From Ignavibacteria bacterium (lineage in GTDB: Bacteria; Bacteroidota; Ignavibacteria; Tepidaquicellales; Tepidaquicellaceae), in the NCBI GenBank assembly GCA_016716125.1, contig JADJWZ010000041.1:1-64000 (forward strand): a stretch of 64,000 nt of DNA, read 5' to 3'. Under the pieces are notes generated by a model that was not told the DNA's origin, searched no databases, and saw only the letters and a program-made list of their open reading frames with translations. Below are positions 29,407 through 37,409 of the stretch, in pieces. A program made the position numbers and the translations under genes. Numbering within the stretch: the first letter of the stretch is position 1; every line of letters begins with the position of its first letter.

Positions 29407-29560
29407 CAATGATCAATTTTCAATTATCAATTAACAATGATCAATTTTCAATTATCAATTAACAATTTTCAATTAATAAACAATTATCAATTAATCATTG
29501 ATAATTGATAATTGATAATTGATAATTAATTATTAACTATTAACTACTAACTATTAACTA
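29393..29560. repeat. AT-rich inverted/tandem simple repeat
   Basis: About 170 bases built from units like AATTATCAATTAAC and AATGATCAATTTTC. A 28-base period is repeated about twice on the left, then the complementary form (ATTGATAATTG) is repeated four times on the right, then ATTAACT-type units. The two halves can fold into one long hairpin with its centre near 29497. It starts inside the 3' end of mnmA and ends just before the pta start at 29577. Confidence 0.8.
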
Positions 29561-29576
29561 TTTATATAAGGCTCTA

Positions 29577-30527
29577 TTGAAGAGCAGCAGGCGAAAAAAG
29601 AAAACAATTATTTTTCCGGAGTCGGGAGATGAAAGAGTATTAAATGCTGTTAAGAAAATTCTTAAAGAGAAAGCTGCGAAAGTTGTATTAATCGATAACG
29701 GAAGTAATGATCTGAAAAAACTATCTGATAATAAGGATCTGCTGATAATAGACAGTGAATTCAGCTCGCAGTTTTTAAAAGAATTTCATAAGCTCAGGTC
29801 AGCAAAGAAGAAGGATCAGAAAATTAGTCAGTCGGAAAAAGAAATAAATGATCCGCTTACATTCGGCTGTATGCTTTTGAAAAACAATTATGCAGACGGA
29901 TTAATCGCGGGTAGTTTCTACAGTACTTCTGCAGTATTAAGAAATGCAATTTCAATTATCGGAACAGCCCGGAACTGCAATTCTGTCTCCTCATTTTTTT
30001 TATTTACCTTTCCTGAGAAGCATATTCACAGTAAAAAGATTTTGGCATATGCAGACTGCGGAGTTATTCCGTATCCCGATGCAAATCAGTTGTCAGACAT
30101 AGCGGTTTCGACTTCGGAAAATTTCAGAAAGCTGACTGGTATAGTTCCTAAAGTTGCATTCCTTTCATTTTCTACAAAAGGCAGCGCAGAGAGTGATGCA
30201 CTGAATAAAATTACCGAAGCTGTTAAATTAACAAAAAGGAGAAAGCCAAAACTAATTTCCGACGGTGAACTGCAGTTTGACGCGGCGTTTAATAAAGAAG
30301 TAGCCGGCAGAAAAGACCCTGACGGTATAATAAAAGGAGAAGCAAATGTTTTTATATTTCCGGATCTGAATTCAGGAAACATCGCTTATAAAATTACAGA
30401 AAGAATAGGCGAAGCTTTTGCAACGGGTCCAGTCCTTCAGGGACTTTCAAAACCCGTAATGGATCTATCAAGGGGATGCAGCGCGGAAGATATTTTTAAT
30501 ATGAGCTTAATTATTTCAAACATATAA
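29577..30527 (+). CDS. pta: Phosphate acetyltransferase
   Basis: Pta interconverts acetyl-CoA and acetyl phosphate, linking to acetate production or use. The 316-residue protein is of the short class without the N-terminal regulatory domain. The TTG start at 29577 leads to KKTIIFPESGDERVLNAVKK, the family opening. ADGLIAGSFYSTSAVLRNA and YADCGVIPYPDANQLSDIA are the CoA/phosphate-binding blocks, and the end reads AFATGPVLQGLSKPVMDLSRG. No acetate kinase gene is next to it. The rhodanese gene follows 14 bases later. Confidence 0.9.
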   Translation: MKSSRRKKKTIIFPESGDERVLNAVKKILKEKAAKVVLIDNGSNDLKKLSDNKDLLIIDSEFSSQFLKEFHKLRSAKKKDQKISQSEKEINDPLTFGCMLLKNNYADGLIAGSFYSTSAVLRNAISIIGTARNCNSVSSFFLFTFPEKHIHSKKILAYADCGVIPYPDANQLSDIAVSTSENFRKLTGIVPKVAFLSFSTKGSAESDALNKITEAVKLTKRRKPKLISDGELQFDAAFNKEVAGRKDPDGIIKGEANVFIFPDLNSGNIAYKITERIGEAFATGPVLQGLSKPVMDLSRGCSAEDIFNMSLIISNI

Positions 30528-30541
30528 AATATAAAATTATT

Positions 30542-30904
30542 ATGAAGAAAACTTTTCATGAATTTTGTGACGATGTAAAAAAGAATATTAAAGAATGTTC
30601 AGTCCTGGATGTAATGGAAATGAAAAAAAATAATGAAGAATTTATTTTAGTTGATATCAGGGAAGATAATGAATTTGAAAAAGGAAGGATCAAAGAAGCC
30701 GTTCATATCGGAAAGGGAATTATTGAAAGAGATATACATCTTCATGCCGATGATCATGACAAAAAAATTATTTTATACTGCGGAGGCGGATACCGTTCAG
30801 TAATTGCAGCGGAGTCATTACAGAAAATGGGTTATACAAATGTCATTTCAATGGACGGAGGATGGAAAGGATGGAATACAGAAGGAGGAGAAATTGAATA
30901 TTAG
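30542..30904 (+). CDS. Rhodanese-like domain protein
   Basis: A single 120-residue rhodanese domain, cytoplasmic. VDIREDNEFEKGRIKEAVHI is the typical strand-loop, and the active loop reads LYCGGGYRSVIAAESL with the catalytic Cys that carries persulfide sulfur. MDGGWKGWN is the usual C-terminal element. Probably co-transcribed with pta. The acceptor is unknown; mnmA nearby needs sulfur, so a sulfur-relay role is possible but only inferred. Confidence 0.88.
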   Translation: MKKTFHEFCDDVKKNIKECSVLDVMEMKKNNEEFILVDIREDNEFEKGRIKEAVHIGKGIIERDIHLHADDHDKKIILYCGGGYRSVIAAESLQKMGYTNVISMDGGWKGWNTEGGEIEY

Positions 30905-30936
30905 TATTTGTCTGAGTTAAAATATATGAAAATTAT

Positions 30937-31671
30937 TTAAATTCTTTTATCAGTCCTGTTAAGAAAATCCCTGATGAGTTGATCCTTTGTTTCCGTAAGT
31001 TCCTTTGGAGTACCGTGAAAATATATCTTGCCTTCATGCATCATTGCAACCATATCAGCAACATCATAGACACTGAATATGTCGTGAGTTACAACAACTG
31101 ATGTGACTTTTAATTTTTCGGAAAGTTCTTTTATAAGATCATCGATCTGATCGCTCATAACCGGGTCGAGACCTGTAGTGGGTTCGTCGTATAATATATA
31201 CTCGGGATCGGTAGCCAGTGATCTTGCAAGCGATACTCTTTTCTTCATTCCGCCGGAGAGGTCAGAGGGTTTCATATTCTGAATATTCGGAAGACCGACC
31301 ATCTCCAGCTTTTCGGCCACAATACCGGCTATTTCCGGCATCTTCATTTCTGTATTTTCTGTCAGCGCAAGACCTATATTTTCTTCTACATCCATTGAAT
31401 CAAAAAGCGCAGCTCCCTGAAAAAGAAAACCGAATCGTTTTCTTAATTCATAAATTTCCTTCTTGCTCATCTTTGTAATATCTTTTCCTTCAATAAGCAC
31501 TTCGCCTTCATCAGGCGTGAGCAGCCCGATGATATGTTTTAGTAAAACAGATTTACCGCATCCGCTTCTTCCTATAATAACCAGAGTAATACCTTCTTCG
31601 ATAGTAAGATTTACTCCCCGCAGAACTTCATTATCTCCGAAACTCTTTCTTAGATTTTTTATCTCGATCAT
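30937..31671 (-). CDS. mlaF: ABC transporter ATP-binding protein, MlaF type
   Basis: The ATPase of the Mla-type lipid transport system that moves phospholipids between the membranes. ATG 31671 is chosen because it starts IEIKNLRKSFGDNEVL; an upstream in-frame extension runs back into repeat DNA and is not protein-like. Motifs are IGRSGCGKSVLLKHI (Walker A), FGFLFQGAALFDS (Q-loop with the MlaF-typical GALFDS), DLSGGMKKRVSLARSL (signature) and ILYDEPTTGLDP (Walker B). VVTHDIFSVYDVADMVAMM carries the H-loop. The permease mlaE and the MCE protein mlaD are not adjacent, so the gene stands alone here. Its upstream region is the palindromic repeat array. Confidence 0.9.
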   Translation of the reverse strand: MIEIKNLRKSFGDNEVLRGVNLTIEEGITLVIIGRSGCGKSVLLKHIIGLLTPDEGEVLIEGKDITKMSKKEIYELRKRFGFLFQGAALFDSMDVEENIGLALTENTEMKMPEIAGIVAEKLEMVGLPNIQNMKPSDLSGGMKKRVSLARSLATDPEYILYDEPTTGLDPVMSDQIDDLIKELSEKLKVTSVVVTHDIFSVYDVADMVAMMHEGKIYFHGTPKELTETKDQLIRDFLNRTDKRI

Positions 31672-31766
31672 TTTAAAATAAAATTGGAATAAATTAGCAC
31701 TATTAAAATATATATGAAACTTATTAATCTGACATTTGATAAGCTTTGTCCGGTATAATTTTTTTT

Positions 31767-32240
31767 TGTCATTTCCGCGAGCTTTATCTTTGTCATTCCC
31801 GCGTGCTCTGTTTTCTGTCATTCCCGCGTGCTCTGTTTTCTGTCATTCCCGCGTGCTCTGTTTTCTGTCATTCCCGCGTGCTCTGTTTTCTGTCATTCCC
31901 GCGTGCTCTGTTTTCTGTCATTCCCGCGTGCTCTGTTTTCTGTCATTCCCGCGTGCTCCTGGCGGGAATCCAATCACAACGGAAACTTGCTGTTTAATTC
32001 TAAACTTTTTTTCTGTCATTCCCGCGTGCTCTGTTTTCTGTCATTCCCGCGTGCTCTGTTTTCTTTCATTCCCGCGCCCCTTTTTCTCGTGCTCGTTTTC
32101 TGTCATTCCCGCGTGCTCTGTTTTCTGTCATTCCCGCGGCTCTGTTTTCTGTCATTCCCGCGTGCTCGGGGGAGATCCAATCCACGAAACTTGCTTTCGT
32201 TTTCTGTCTTGGGCTCTGTTTTCTGTCTTCCCGGTGCTCG
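31767..32240 (+). repeat. Left array of palindromic REP-like units
   Basis: Seven near-identical 25-base units (TGTCATTCCCGCGTGCTCTG plus TTTTC) start at 31791 and repeat every 25 bases to 31941. The last runs into CTGGCGGGAATCC, completing the palindrome ATTCCCGC...GCGGGAAT. A short unique stretch containing GGAAACTTGCTG follows, then a second, more irregular run of about six units (32032-32170). No gene: the open frames across it exist because the repeat has no stop in several phases, and the 25-base period cycles through all frames. Confidence 0.85.
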
Positions 32241-32395
32241 TTTCGGTTCTTTGGGGGGCAACAGGAAACTTGCTATAATATTCTAAACTTAGATATTACT
32301 ACATGAAAAAATTTGTACTCTAATTGTCTTTTGTTGTATGCGTTTCTTAATGGACTCTTTTGGATTTGAAAAAACAAATTATAGTCATATAACAA
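32241..32395. other. Unique spacer between the two oppositely oriented REP arrays
   Basis: Non-coding AT-rich DNA reading GGAAACTTGCTATAATATTC, then TGGACTCTTTTGGATTTGAA and AACAATTTCATG. The same order of motifs recurs near 35780-36000, so this is part of a dispersed element rather than ordinary intergenic DNA. No promoter or RNA structure is evident. Confidence 0.6.
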
Positions 32396-33467
32396 TTTCA
32401 TGCTTGAATTGAGTGTTGAATGGATTCCCGCCGGAAGCACGCGGGAATGACAAGTTTTGAGTATGCGGGAATTGCAAGTTAACGTTATAAAACAATTTCA
32501 TGCTTGAATTGAGTGCTGAATGGATTCCCGCCGGAAGCACGCGGGAATGACAAGTTTGATTGTGCGGGAATGACAAGTTTTGAGTATGCGGGAATTGCAA
32601 GTTAACGTTATAAAACAATTTCATGCTTGAATTGAGTGTTGAATGGATTCCCGCCGGAAGCACGCGGGAATGACAAGTTTGATTGTGCGGGAATGACAAG
32701 TTTTGAGTATGCGGGAATTGCAAGTTTTGAGTATGCGGGAATGACAAGTGCTTGTGTTACTTGCTGAATGGATTCCCGCCGGGAGCACGCGGGAATGACA
32801 TGCGGGAATGACAAGTTTTGAGTATGCGGGAATTGCAAGTTAACGTTATAAAATAATTTCATGCTTGCATAGAGTGTTGAATGGATTCCCGCCGGAAGCA
32901 CGCGGGAATGACAAGTTTTGAGTATGTGGGAATGACAGGGTTATGGTCGCGGGACAAGTTTTGAGTATGCGGGAGCAAGTGAACGTTATAAAACAATTTC
33001 ATGCTTGCATAGAGTGTTGAATGGATTCCCGCCGGAAGCACGCGGGAATGACAAGTTTTGAGTTGTAACAATCATGCTTGAATTGACTGAATGGATTGGC
33101 GGGAATGACAAGTTTTGAGTATGCGGAAAGTTAACGTTATAATAATTTCATGCTTGCATTGAGTGTTGAATGGATTCCCGCCGGAAGCACGCGGGAATGA
33201 CAAGTTTATTGTGTGCTTTAGTGCTGATTGAGTGCTGAATGGATGCAGATGACGTTTGATTGTGGGAGCGATGCGTGAATGGATTACTAATGTTGAATGG
33301 ATTCCCGCAAGGATCGCGGGAATGACAAGTTTTGAGTATGCGGGAATGACAAGTGCTTGTGTTACTTGCTGAATGGATTCCCGCCGGGAGCACGCGGGAA
33401 TGACAAGTTTTGGTGTGTTACGTGCTGAATGGATTCCCGCCGGGAGCATGCGGGAATGACAGGTTAG
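32396..33467 (-). repeat. Right array of palindromic REP-like units, inverted relative to the left array
   Basis: About ten copies of GGATTCCCGCCGGAAGCACG plus CGGGAATGACA (for example near 32421, 32522, 32643, 32768, 32883, 33021, 33172, 33376 and 33431), interspersed with GAGTATGCGGGAATTGCAAG and a spacer AACGTTATAAAACAATTTC. Copies vary by small deletions. The core ATTCCCGCC...GCGGGAAT is a hairpin, and the whole unit is the reverse complement of the left-array palindrome. Spacing ranges from about 50 to 200 bases, which excludes a CRISPR. Open frames here are artefacts of the repeat. Confidence 0.85.
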
Positions 33468-33491
33468 AATTATCCTGCCTGCCTAATAAAA

Positions 33492-33515
33492 AAAGCGGGA
33501 CTTTCATCCCGCTTT
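33492..33515. terminator. Intrinsic terminator (bidirectional)
   Basis: AAAGCGGGA and TCCCGCTTT form a perfect 9-bp stem with a 6-base loop. A-run on the left and T-rich DNA on the right allow termination both ways. It lies 40 bases downstream of the minus-strand gene ending at 33555. Confidence 0.85.
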
Positions 33516-33554
33516 ATTTTATTACTTTACAAATGATAAAGACCGAAGTCTGTA

Positions 33555-34289
33555 TCAGTATTTTTTATTTGAAGTTACTTTGTATTCCGGCGAGGCTGCT
33601 CCGTATTTTCTTCGGATGTGTCTCTTCGCCCTTGCAGCGCGGTCTTTCAGTCCGTGTCCGCTGTCAAAGTAATGCATTATTCTGCTTCTCTCTCCGGCGA
33701 ACTTTATCACTCTCAATGCAGTCTTCTCAAGATTACCGGCTGTTTCGGCTTCAAGCGATTCAAGAGAAGTTACGGAAATGGAACTGTCAGTCGGTTCGTA
33801 AAACCCGAACGTCTTTATAGTCCCGATCAGAGATCTGAAATTACCGAGACGCGATTTGTAATCAAGCGCCGATACCGAGCTGAACTGCGGCTGCGGATCT
33901 CCTTCTTTCAGATTTTTTATTACTGTGTTTTTCATTCTGCTGTGTTCGGTTACATTCTCTCCGAGTATGACTTTTATGAGAATATTTACACGGTTGTATT
34001 CGGCCGAACTTTTACCTTTCAGCTCAACGATCTCGGATCTGACATTCCTGCTGACTTTTTCCATTTTTTCAAATGACTGCTTTAATGTATCGTTAGCAGC
34101 GTTGAGTTCAGCAGCTGCAGATTTGTAACCTGTAATTCCTGCGTCAACCGCGTTTACGAATTCCTCGTAGTTAGCCGGCTTTATATCTTCCGATGACGGG
34201 TTATACAGTGTTAAGTTTTTTACTGTGACCACAAGGTCTTTACTGTTTTTTATTCTGGCTTCCAGAGAAGCGCTCTTATTTTTTGACAT
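33555..34289 (-). CDS. Conserved-looking hypothetical protein, 244 residues
   Basis: No family is recognised. The protein is soluble and helical, with no signal or membrane segment. Residues 1-30 are basic and Ser/Lys-rich; 45-90 form helices (ANYEEFVNAVDAGITGYKSA); 95-150 contain KGKSSAEYNRVNILIKVILG; the C-terminus is rich in Arg/Lys and ends HIRRKYGAASPEYKVTSNKKY. A terminator follows the stop. The basic ends could suggest nucleic-acid contact, without direct evidence. It lies between the REP array and the heptapeptide-repeat gene; the 298 bases up to that gene show no other clear reading frame, only a frame-shifted tail possibility ending at 34440. Confidence 0.65.
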   Translation of the reverse strand: MSKNKSASLEARIKNSKDLVVTVKNLTLYNPSSEDIKPANYEEFVNAVDAGITGYKSAAAELNAANDTLKQSFEKMEKVSRNVRSEIVELKGKSSAEYNRVNILIKVILGENVTEHSRMKNTVIKNLKEGDPQPQFSSVSALDYKSRLGNFRSLIGTIKTFGFYEPTDSSISVTSLESLEAETAGNLEKTALRVIKFAGERSRIMHYFDSGHGLKDRAARAKRHIRRKYGAASPEYKVTSNKKY

Positions 34290-34587
34290 GATTTTTTTTA
34301 TTTAAAATTTTTTAAAATGTTTGTTATAATTCTGTCCGTGTATAGTTATCGTTTTCCGTTTTACCTGTGACCGGATCATTTTCAAAATTGAAACATATTC
34401 ATCCCGGTTTCTTTTTCACCTGACTGATCTTAGGGTTACTCAGTCTTCTGAAAATTCGCCTGCCGCGCTGAATGAATACCCGTCTCCGGGAAATTCATTT
34501 AAATAAGCGCCCGGGAAAAACAGGTTTAGGAGAATTCGTAATTTACAATAGTAACCTGTATTCCCTGATCCGAAAGTTGTGATTATT

Positions 34588-35703
34588 TTATGGAGGAACT
34601 CCGCAGTACCGCTCAATGACGCCTTCGAAAGCTGATACTGTTTCGCTGAGAACTGCAAAATATACTGCAGGTTTATGATTGTGATATGTGACGGCAATAA
34701 TAATTATTAATTTCAATTCGCCGCCTGAGAAAAATTTTATGCTTAATAAATTTACTGCAGGCAGATCTCTGCCGGCTTCTATTATTATTAAATTTGAATA
34801 ATGCAGATACGAATCTGTGTCAGACACAATTGCATTGATTGCGGGAGACTGTTTTATCAGTCCGGATAATTTCTTTCTTTTGGAAAGTTTATTCTTTGAT
34901 TTTTTTGAATCCTGAATCTTCTTAAATATTTTTTCAACTGCTTCAAATGCGTTTTTCTTTTGTTTTGAAGAACCTTTGAATTTATTTTCAGTAAATTGAA
35001 TATTCGCATCTGAATTTTTTATTCCTGAATCTGAAAGATACATATCAGCATTTGAAAAATCCATATCTGCATCTGCCGGATCCATATCTGCATCTGCAAA
35101 GTTCATATTTGCGTTTGCCAAGTCCATATCTGCATCTGAAAAGTTCATATTTGCATTTGCCAAGTTCATATTTGCATCTGCCGGATCCATATCTGCATCT
35201 GAAAAGTTCATATTTGCATCTGCAAAGTTCATATTTGCATCTGCAAAGTTCATATTTGCATCTGCCGGATGCATATTTGCATCTGCAAAGTTCATATTTG
35301 CATCTGCCGGATGCATATTTGCATCTGCTAAGTTCATATCAGCGTCTGCCTGATGCAAATCTGCAAAATCGTTTACCGATTCTGAATTTGATTTATCCGA
35401 ACCGGCTTTTATATCAGGATGATTTTTAAAAAATGAGCTGACTATAGAAAAAATATTAAGCTGATCTTTAATTCCGGATGGAGTATCAGCTGAAATGTTT
35501 ACAGGAATTAAAACAGACTGAAAGAAAGATTTCAGATTGCTGTTTTGAATCTTTGGAGTTTTGGATCTGTATTTTAAATTTTTATCTGACCTGTTCATAA
35601 TAAATTGAACTTCATATTTGTCGGCGTATAACTGCTGATGAAATTCAAAAAGTTCCGCAGGGGGATAAAGCGAATTAGAAATTATGAATTTGTGAAAAAT
35701 CAT
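34588..35703 (-). CDS. Heptapeptide tandem-repeat protein of unknown function
   Basis: A 371-residue open frame in three parts. Residues 1-118 are a non-repetitive, mostly polar N-terminus. Residues 119-223 are about 15 consecutive seven-residue units with consensus [A/S][D/N]-A-[D/N]-M-[N/D/H]-[F/P/L] (for example ADANMNF, ADANMHP, SDADMDP), with degenerate units on both sides. Residues 240-290 are strongly basic (KKIQDSKKSKNKLSKRKKL), then a C-terminal part reads LIIIIAVTYHNHKPAVYFAVLSE. The repeat is acidic and has Met and Ala at 4-3 spacing. Start uncertain: Met36 (MNRSDKNLKYR) is an alternative. The opposite strand is also open through the repeat because the unit is 21 bases, but only this strand has long unique flanks. 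No function can be assigned. Confidence 0.55.
   Translation of the reverse strand: MIFHKFIISNSLYPPAELFEFHQQLYADKYEVQFIMNRSDKNLKYRSKTPKIQNSNLKSFFQSVLIPVNISADTPSGIKDQLNIFSIVSSFFKNHPDIKAGSDKSNSESVNDFADLHQADADMNLADANMHPADANMNFADANMHPADANMNFADANMNFADANMNFSDADMDPADANMNLANANMNFSDADMDLANANMNFADADMDPADADMDFSNADMYLSDSGIKNSDANIQFTENKFKGSSKQKKNAFEAVEKIFKKIQDSKKSKNKLSKRKKLSGLIKQSPAINAIVSDTDSYLHYSNLIIIEAGRDLPAVNLLSIKFFSGGELKLIIIIAVTYHNHKPAVYFAVLSETVSAFEGVIERYCGVPP
35035..35349. repeat. 21-base tandem repeat inside the heptapeptide gene
   Basis: Fifteen 21-base units of the form GCATCTGCAAAGTTCATATT plus T, with variants GCCGGATGCAT and GCCAAGTTC. Because 21 is a multiple of three, gain or loss of units keeps the frame, so copy number can change protein length. 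Confidence 0.85.
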
Positions 35704-35751
35704 TTGAGGTTTACAAAGTTTACTTTATGTAATTCCGCTCGGAAAAACTCC

Positions 35752-36030
35752 CTACGGGACAAGTTTCCGGCGGCAATCCAGTCACAACGGAATCTTGCTG
35801 TTAAATTCTATACTTTTATTATCATTCCAGAGCACTCCCGGCGGTAATTCAATCACAACTGAATCTTGCTGATAAATTCTAAACTTTGATATTACTGCAT
35901 AAAAAAATTATACTCAAATTATCTTTTGCGGAATGCATATATCAGGACTCTTTTGGATTTGAAAAGACAAGTTTTAGTCATAAAACAATTTCATGTTTGA
36001 GTTACCTGCTGAATGGATTCCTGACAGAAA
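35752..36030. repeat. Decayed second copy of the REP element and its spacer
   Basis: Contains CCGGCGGCAATCCAGTCACA, GGAATCTTGCTG, then CATTCCAGAGCACTCCCGGC, AACTTTGATATTACTGCATA, GGACTCTTTTGGATTTGAAA, AACAATTTCATGTTTGAGTT and GAATGGATTCCTGAC. The order matches 31960-32420 with many substitutions and without array expansion. This fills most of the 460-base gap before the next gene; nothing else is seen there. Confidence 0.72.
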
Positions 36031-36163
36031 AATTTAATTATTATATCAAACATTTATGATCACTCTGAATCGGTTTACTCACATTTATAAAAAAAGTCAT
36101 TGTATTTAATTTCTATTTTGCTTTTTTTGCACGAATCATAAATCTAATTTGGGGGATAAAAAA

Positions 36164-37234
36164 ATGAAAACACTTTATTCATTTTTATTAACAATTCTTA
36201 TATCTATTTCTATTAACACAAAAAGTGTTTACGCTCAAAATAATGTATTACTTGAATACTGCACCGGAACATGGTGCGGATATTGTCCATGCGGGCATGA
36301 AATAATTGAAAACATTTTAGTCAATTATCCAAATACAATAGTATTAGCATATCATGGTGCAAATAGTGATCCATGGAATACTTATTCTGAAGGTATTAGG
36401 AGCCTTATAGGTTTAAGCTCTTATCCTCAGGCAACGATTGGAAGAAAAAGTGGTGTAATAAGCAGATCTGCGTGGAACAATGAAGTTGTTTTACAGTCAT
36501 TGCTAATTCAGCCCGGCGTTAGTATTGAAGTTACTAGTAAATCTTATGATGCTATTTCTAGAACGCTGAATGCAAATATAAAAATTATTTCTTTAACTGA
36601 TTTGATAGGAGATTATAAAATCAATTACGTTTTAACTGAAAATAATCTGATATACCCCAAAATTTTATTCGGATTGCGGAACCCCGGATATGTAAATAAT
36701 TATATCCACAATCATGAAGTGAAAAGCATGATAAACGGAGATCAAGGAGAGCGTATAAATTCCGGTACCTGGACTTCAGGACAGGAAGTCATGAGAAATA
36801 TTAATTATGTTATACCGGTTTCTCCGCAGGTAGATAATCCTGAAAATTGCGACCTGAATATTTTTGTTTATAAAGCAGGTGTGAGTTACTCACAAACAAA
36901 TCATGTGCAGCAGGCTTTGAAAGTTCCAATAGAAAAATCGGTTGGTATAAGTAATCAGAATATAACTCCTGCAGAATACAAGCTGACGCAAAATTATCCT
37001 AACCCGTTTAACCCGAATACAAACTTCAGCTTCTCAATTCCGAGAAATGAAAAAGTAAGTCTGAAGATTTATGATATGTTAGGAAATGTTGTTGATACAT
37101 ATGTAGACGGTGTATTAAGCGCAGGCACTTACTCAGTTGTTTTTGACGGAACAAATCTTTCAAGCGGAGTTTATTTTTACACAATGACTGCAGGAAGTTT
37201 TACAGAGACAAAAAGAATGGTTCTTATGAAGTAA
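36164..37234 (+). CDS. T9SS-sorted Omp28/thioredoxin-like secreted protein
   Basis: ATG 36164 follows a GGGGGATAAAA site and gives a signal peptide (SFLLTILISISINTKSVYAQ). The mature N-terminus has LLEYCTGTWCGYCPCGHEII, a thioredoxin-like C-x-x-C typical of the Omp28 group, then a beta-rich region to residue 265. The last ~80 residues are a T9SS sorting domain: NYPNPFNPNTNFSFSIP, KIYDMLGNVV and SSGVYFYTMTAG with KRMVLMK at the end. It is likely exported to the surface or medium through the type IX system, whose machinery is not in this window. The CxxC may act in disulfide chemistry; this is inferred. Confidence 0.85.
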   Translation: MKTLYSFLLTILISISINTKSVYAQNNVLLEYCTGTWCGYCPCGHEIIENILVNYPNTIVLAYHGANSDPWNTYSEGIRSLIGLSSYPQATIGRKSGVISRSAWNNEVVLQSLLIQPGVSIEVTSKSYDAISRTLNANIKIISLTDLIGDYKINYVLTENNLIYPKILFGLRNPGYVNNYIHNHEVKSMINGDQGERINSGTWTSGQEVMRNINYVIPVSPQVDNPENCDLNIFVYKAGVSYSQTNHVQQALKVPIEKSVGISNQNITPAEYKLTQNYPNPFNPNTNFSFSIPRNEKVSLKIYDMLGNVVDTYVDGVLSAGTYSVVFDGTNLSSGVYFYTMTAGSFTETKRMVLMK

Positions 37235-37263
37235 ATTTTTTTATAAACATATTCACTACTTGC

Positions 37264-37286
37264 AGAGCGGGTCTTAGATCCGCTCT
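37264..37286 (+). terminator. Intrinsic terminator after the Omp28-like gene
   Basis: AGAGCGG and CCGCTCT form the stem, with a 9-base loop, followed by nine to ten T. Confidence 0.88.
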
Positions 37287-37409
37287 TTTTTTTTCAATGT
37301 TTAAAAATTTAAACAAATGTATTTAACACTATTTTATTATAGAATATTTTTTTAAATTGAACAAAAATCACACACATTAATTTAAAAAATAAAAAAAAGG
37401 AGCTATAAA

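Noticed and set aside
31672..31821. 50-residue N-terminal extension of MlaF
   Set aside because: It is encoded by DNA running into the repeat, and family members begin at the internal Met (IEIKNLRKSF).
31736..32286. Long open frames of Cys-His-Ser-Arg-rich protein across the left array
   Set aside because: The 25-base period cycles through three frames and gives the same artefact peptide in each; there is no start site and no non-repeat protein sequence.
32385..33449. Minus-strand open frames in the right array
   Set aside because: Made only of translated palindromic units; similar artefact peptides appear in several overlapping frames.
31767..33467. CRISPR array
   Set aside because: Units are palindromic, vary in spacing from 25 to over 150 bases, and have no uniform unique spacers; no cas gene is near.
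34440..34697. Separate minus-strand gene at the end of the heptapeptide gene
   Set aside because: It overlaps the C-terminus in another frame with no start signal; it could be the true tail after a slip, but there is no motif to decide.
35052..35429. Plus-strand frame with Y-L-H-L-type repeats
   Set aside because: A mirror of the 21-base repeat; it stops soon outside the repeat, whereas the minus-strand frame has long unique flanks.
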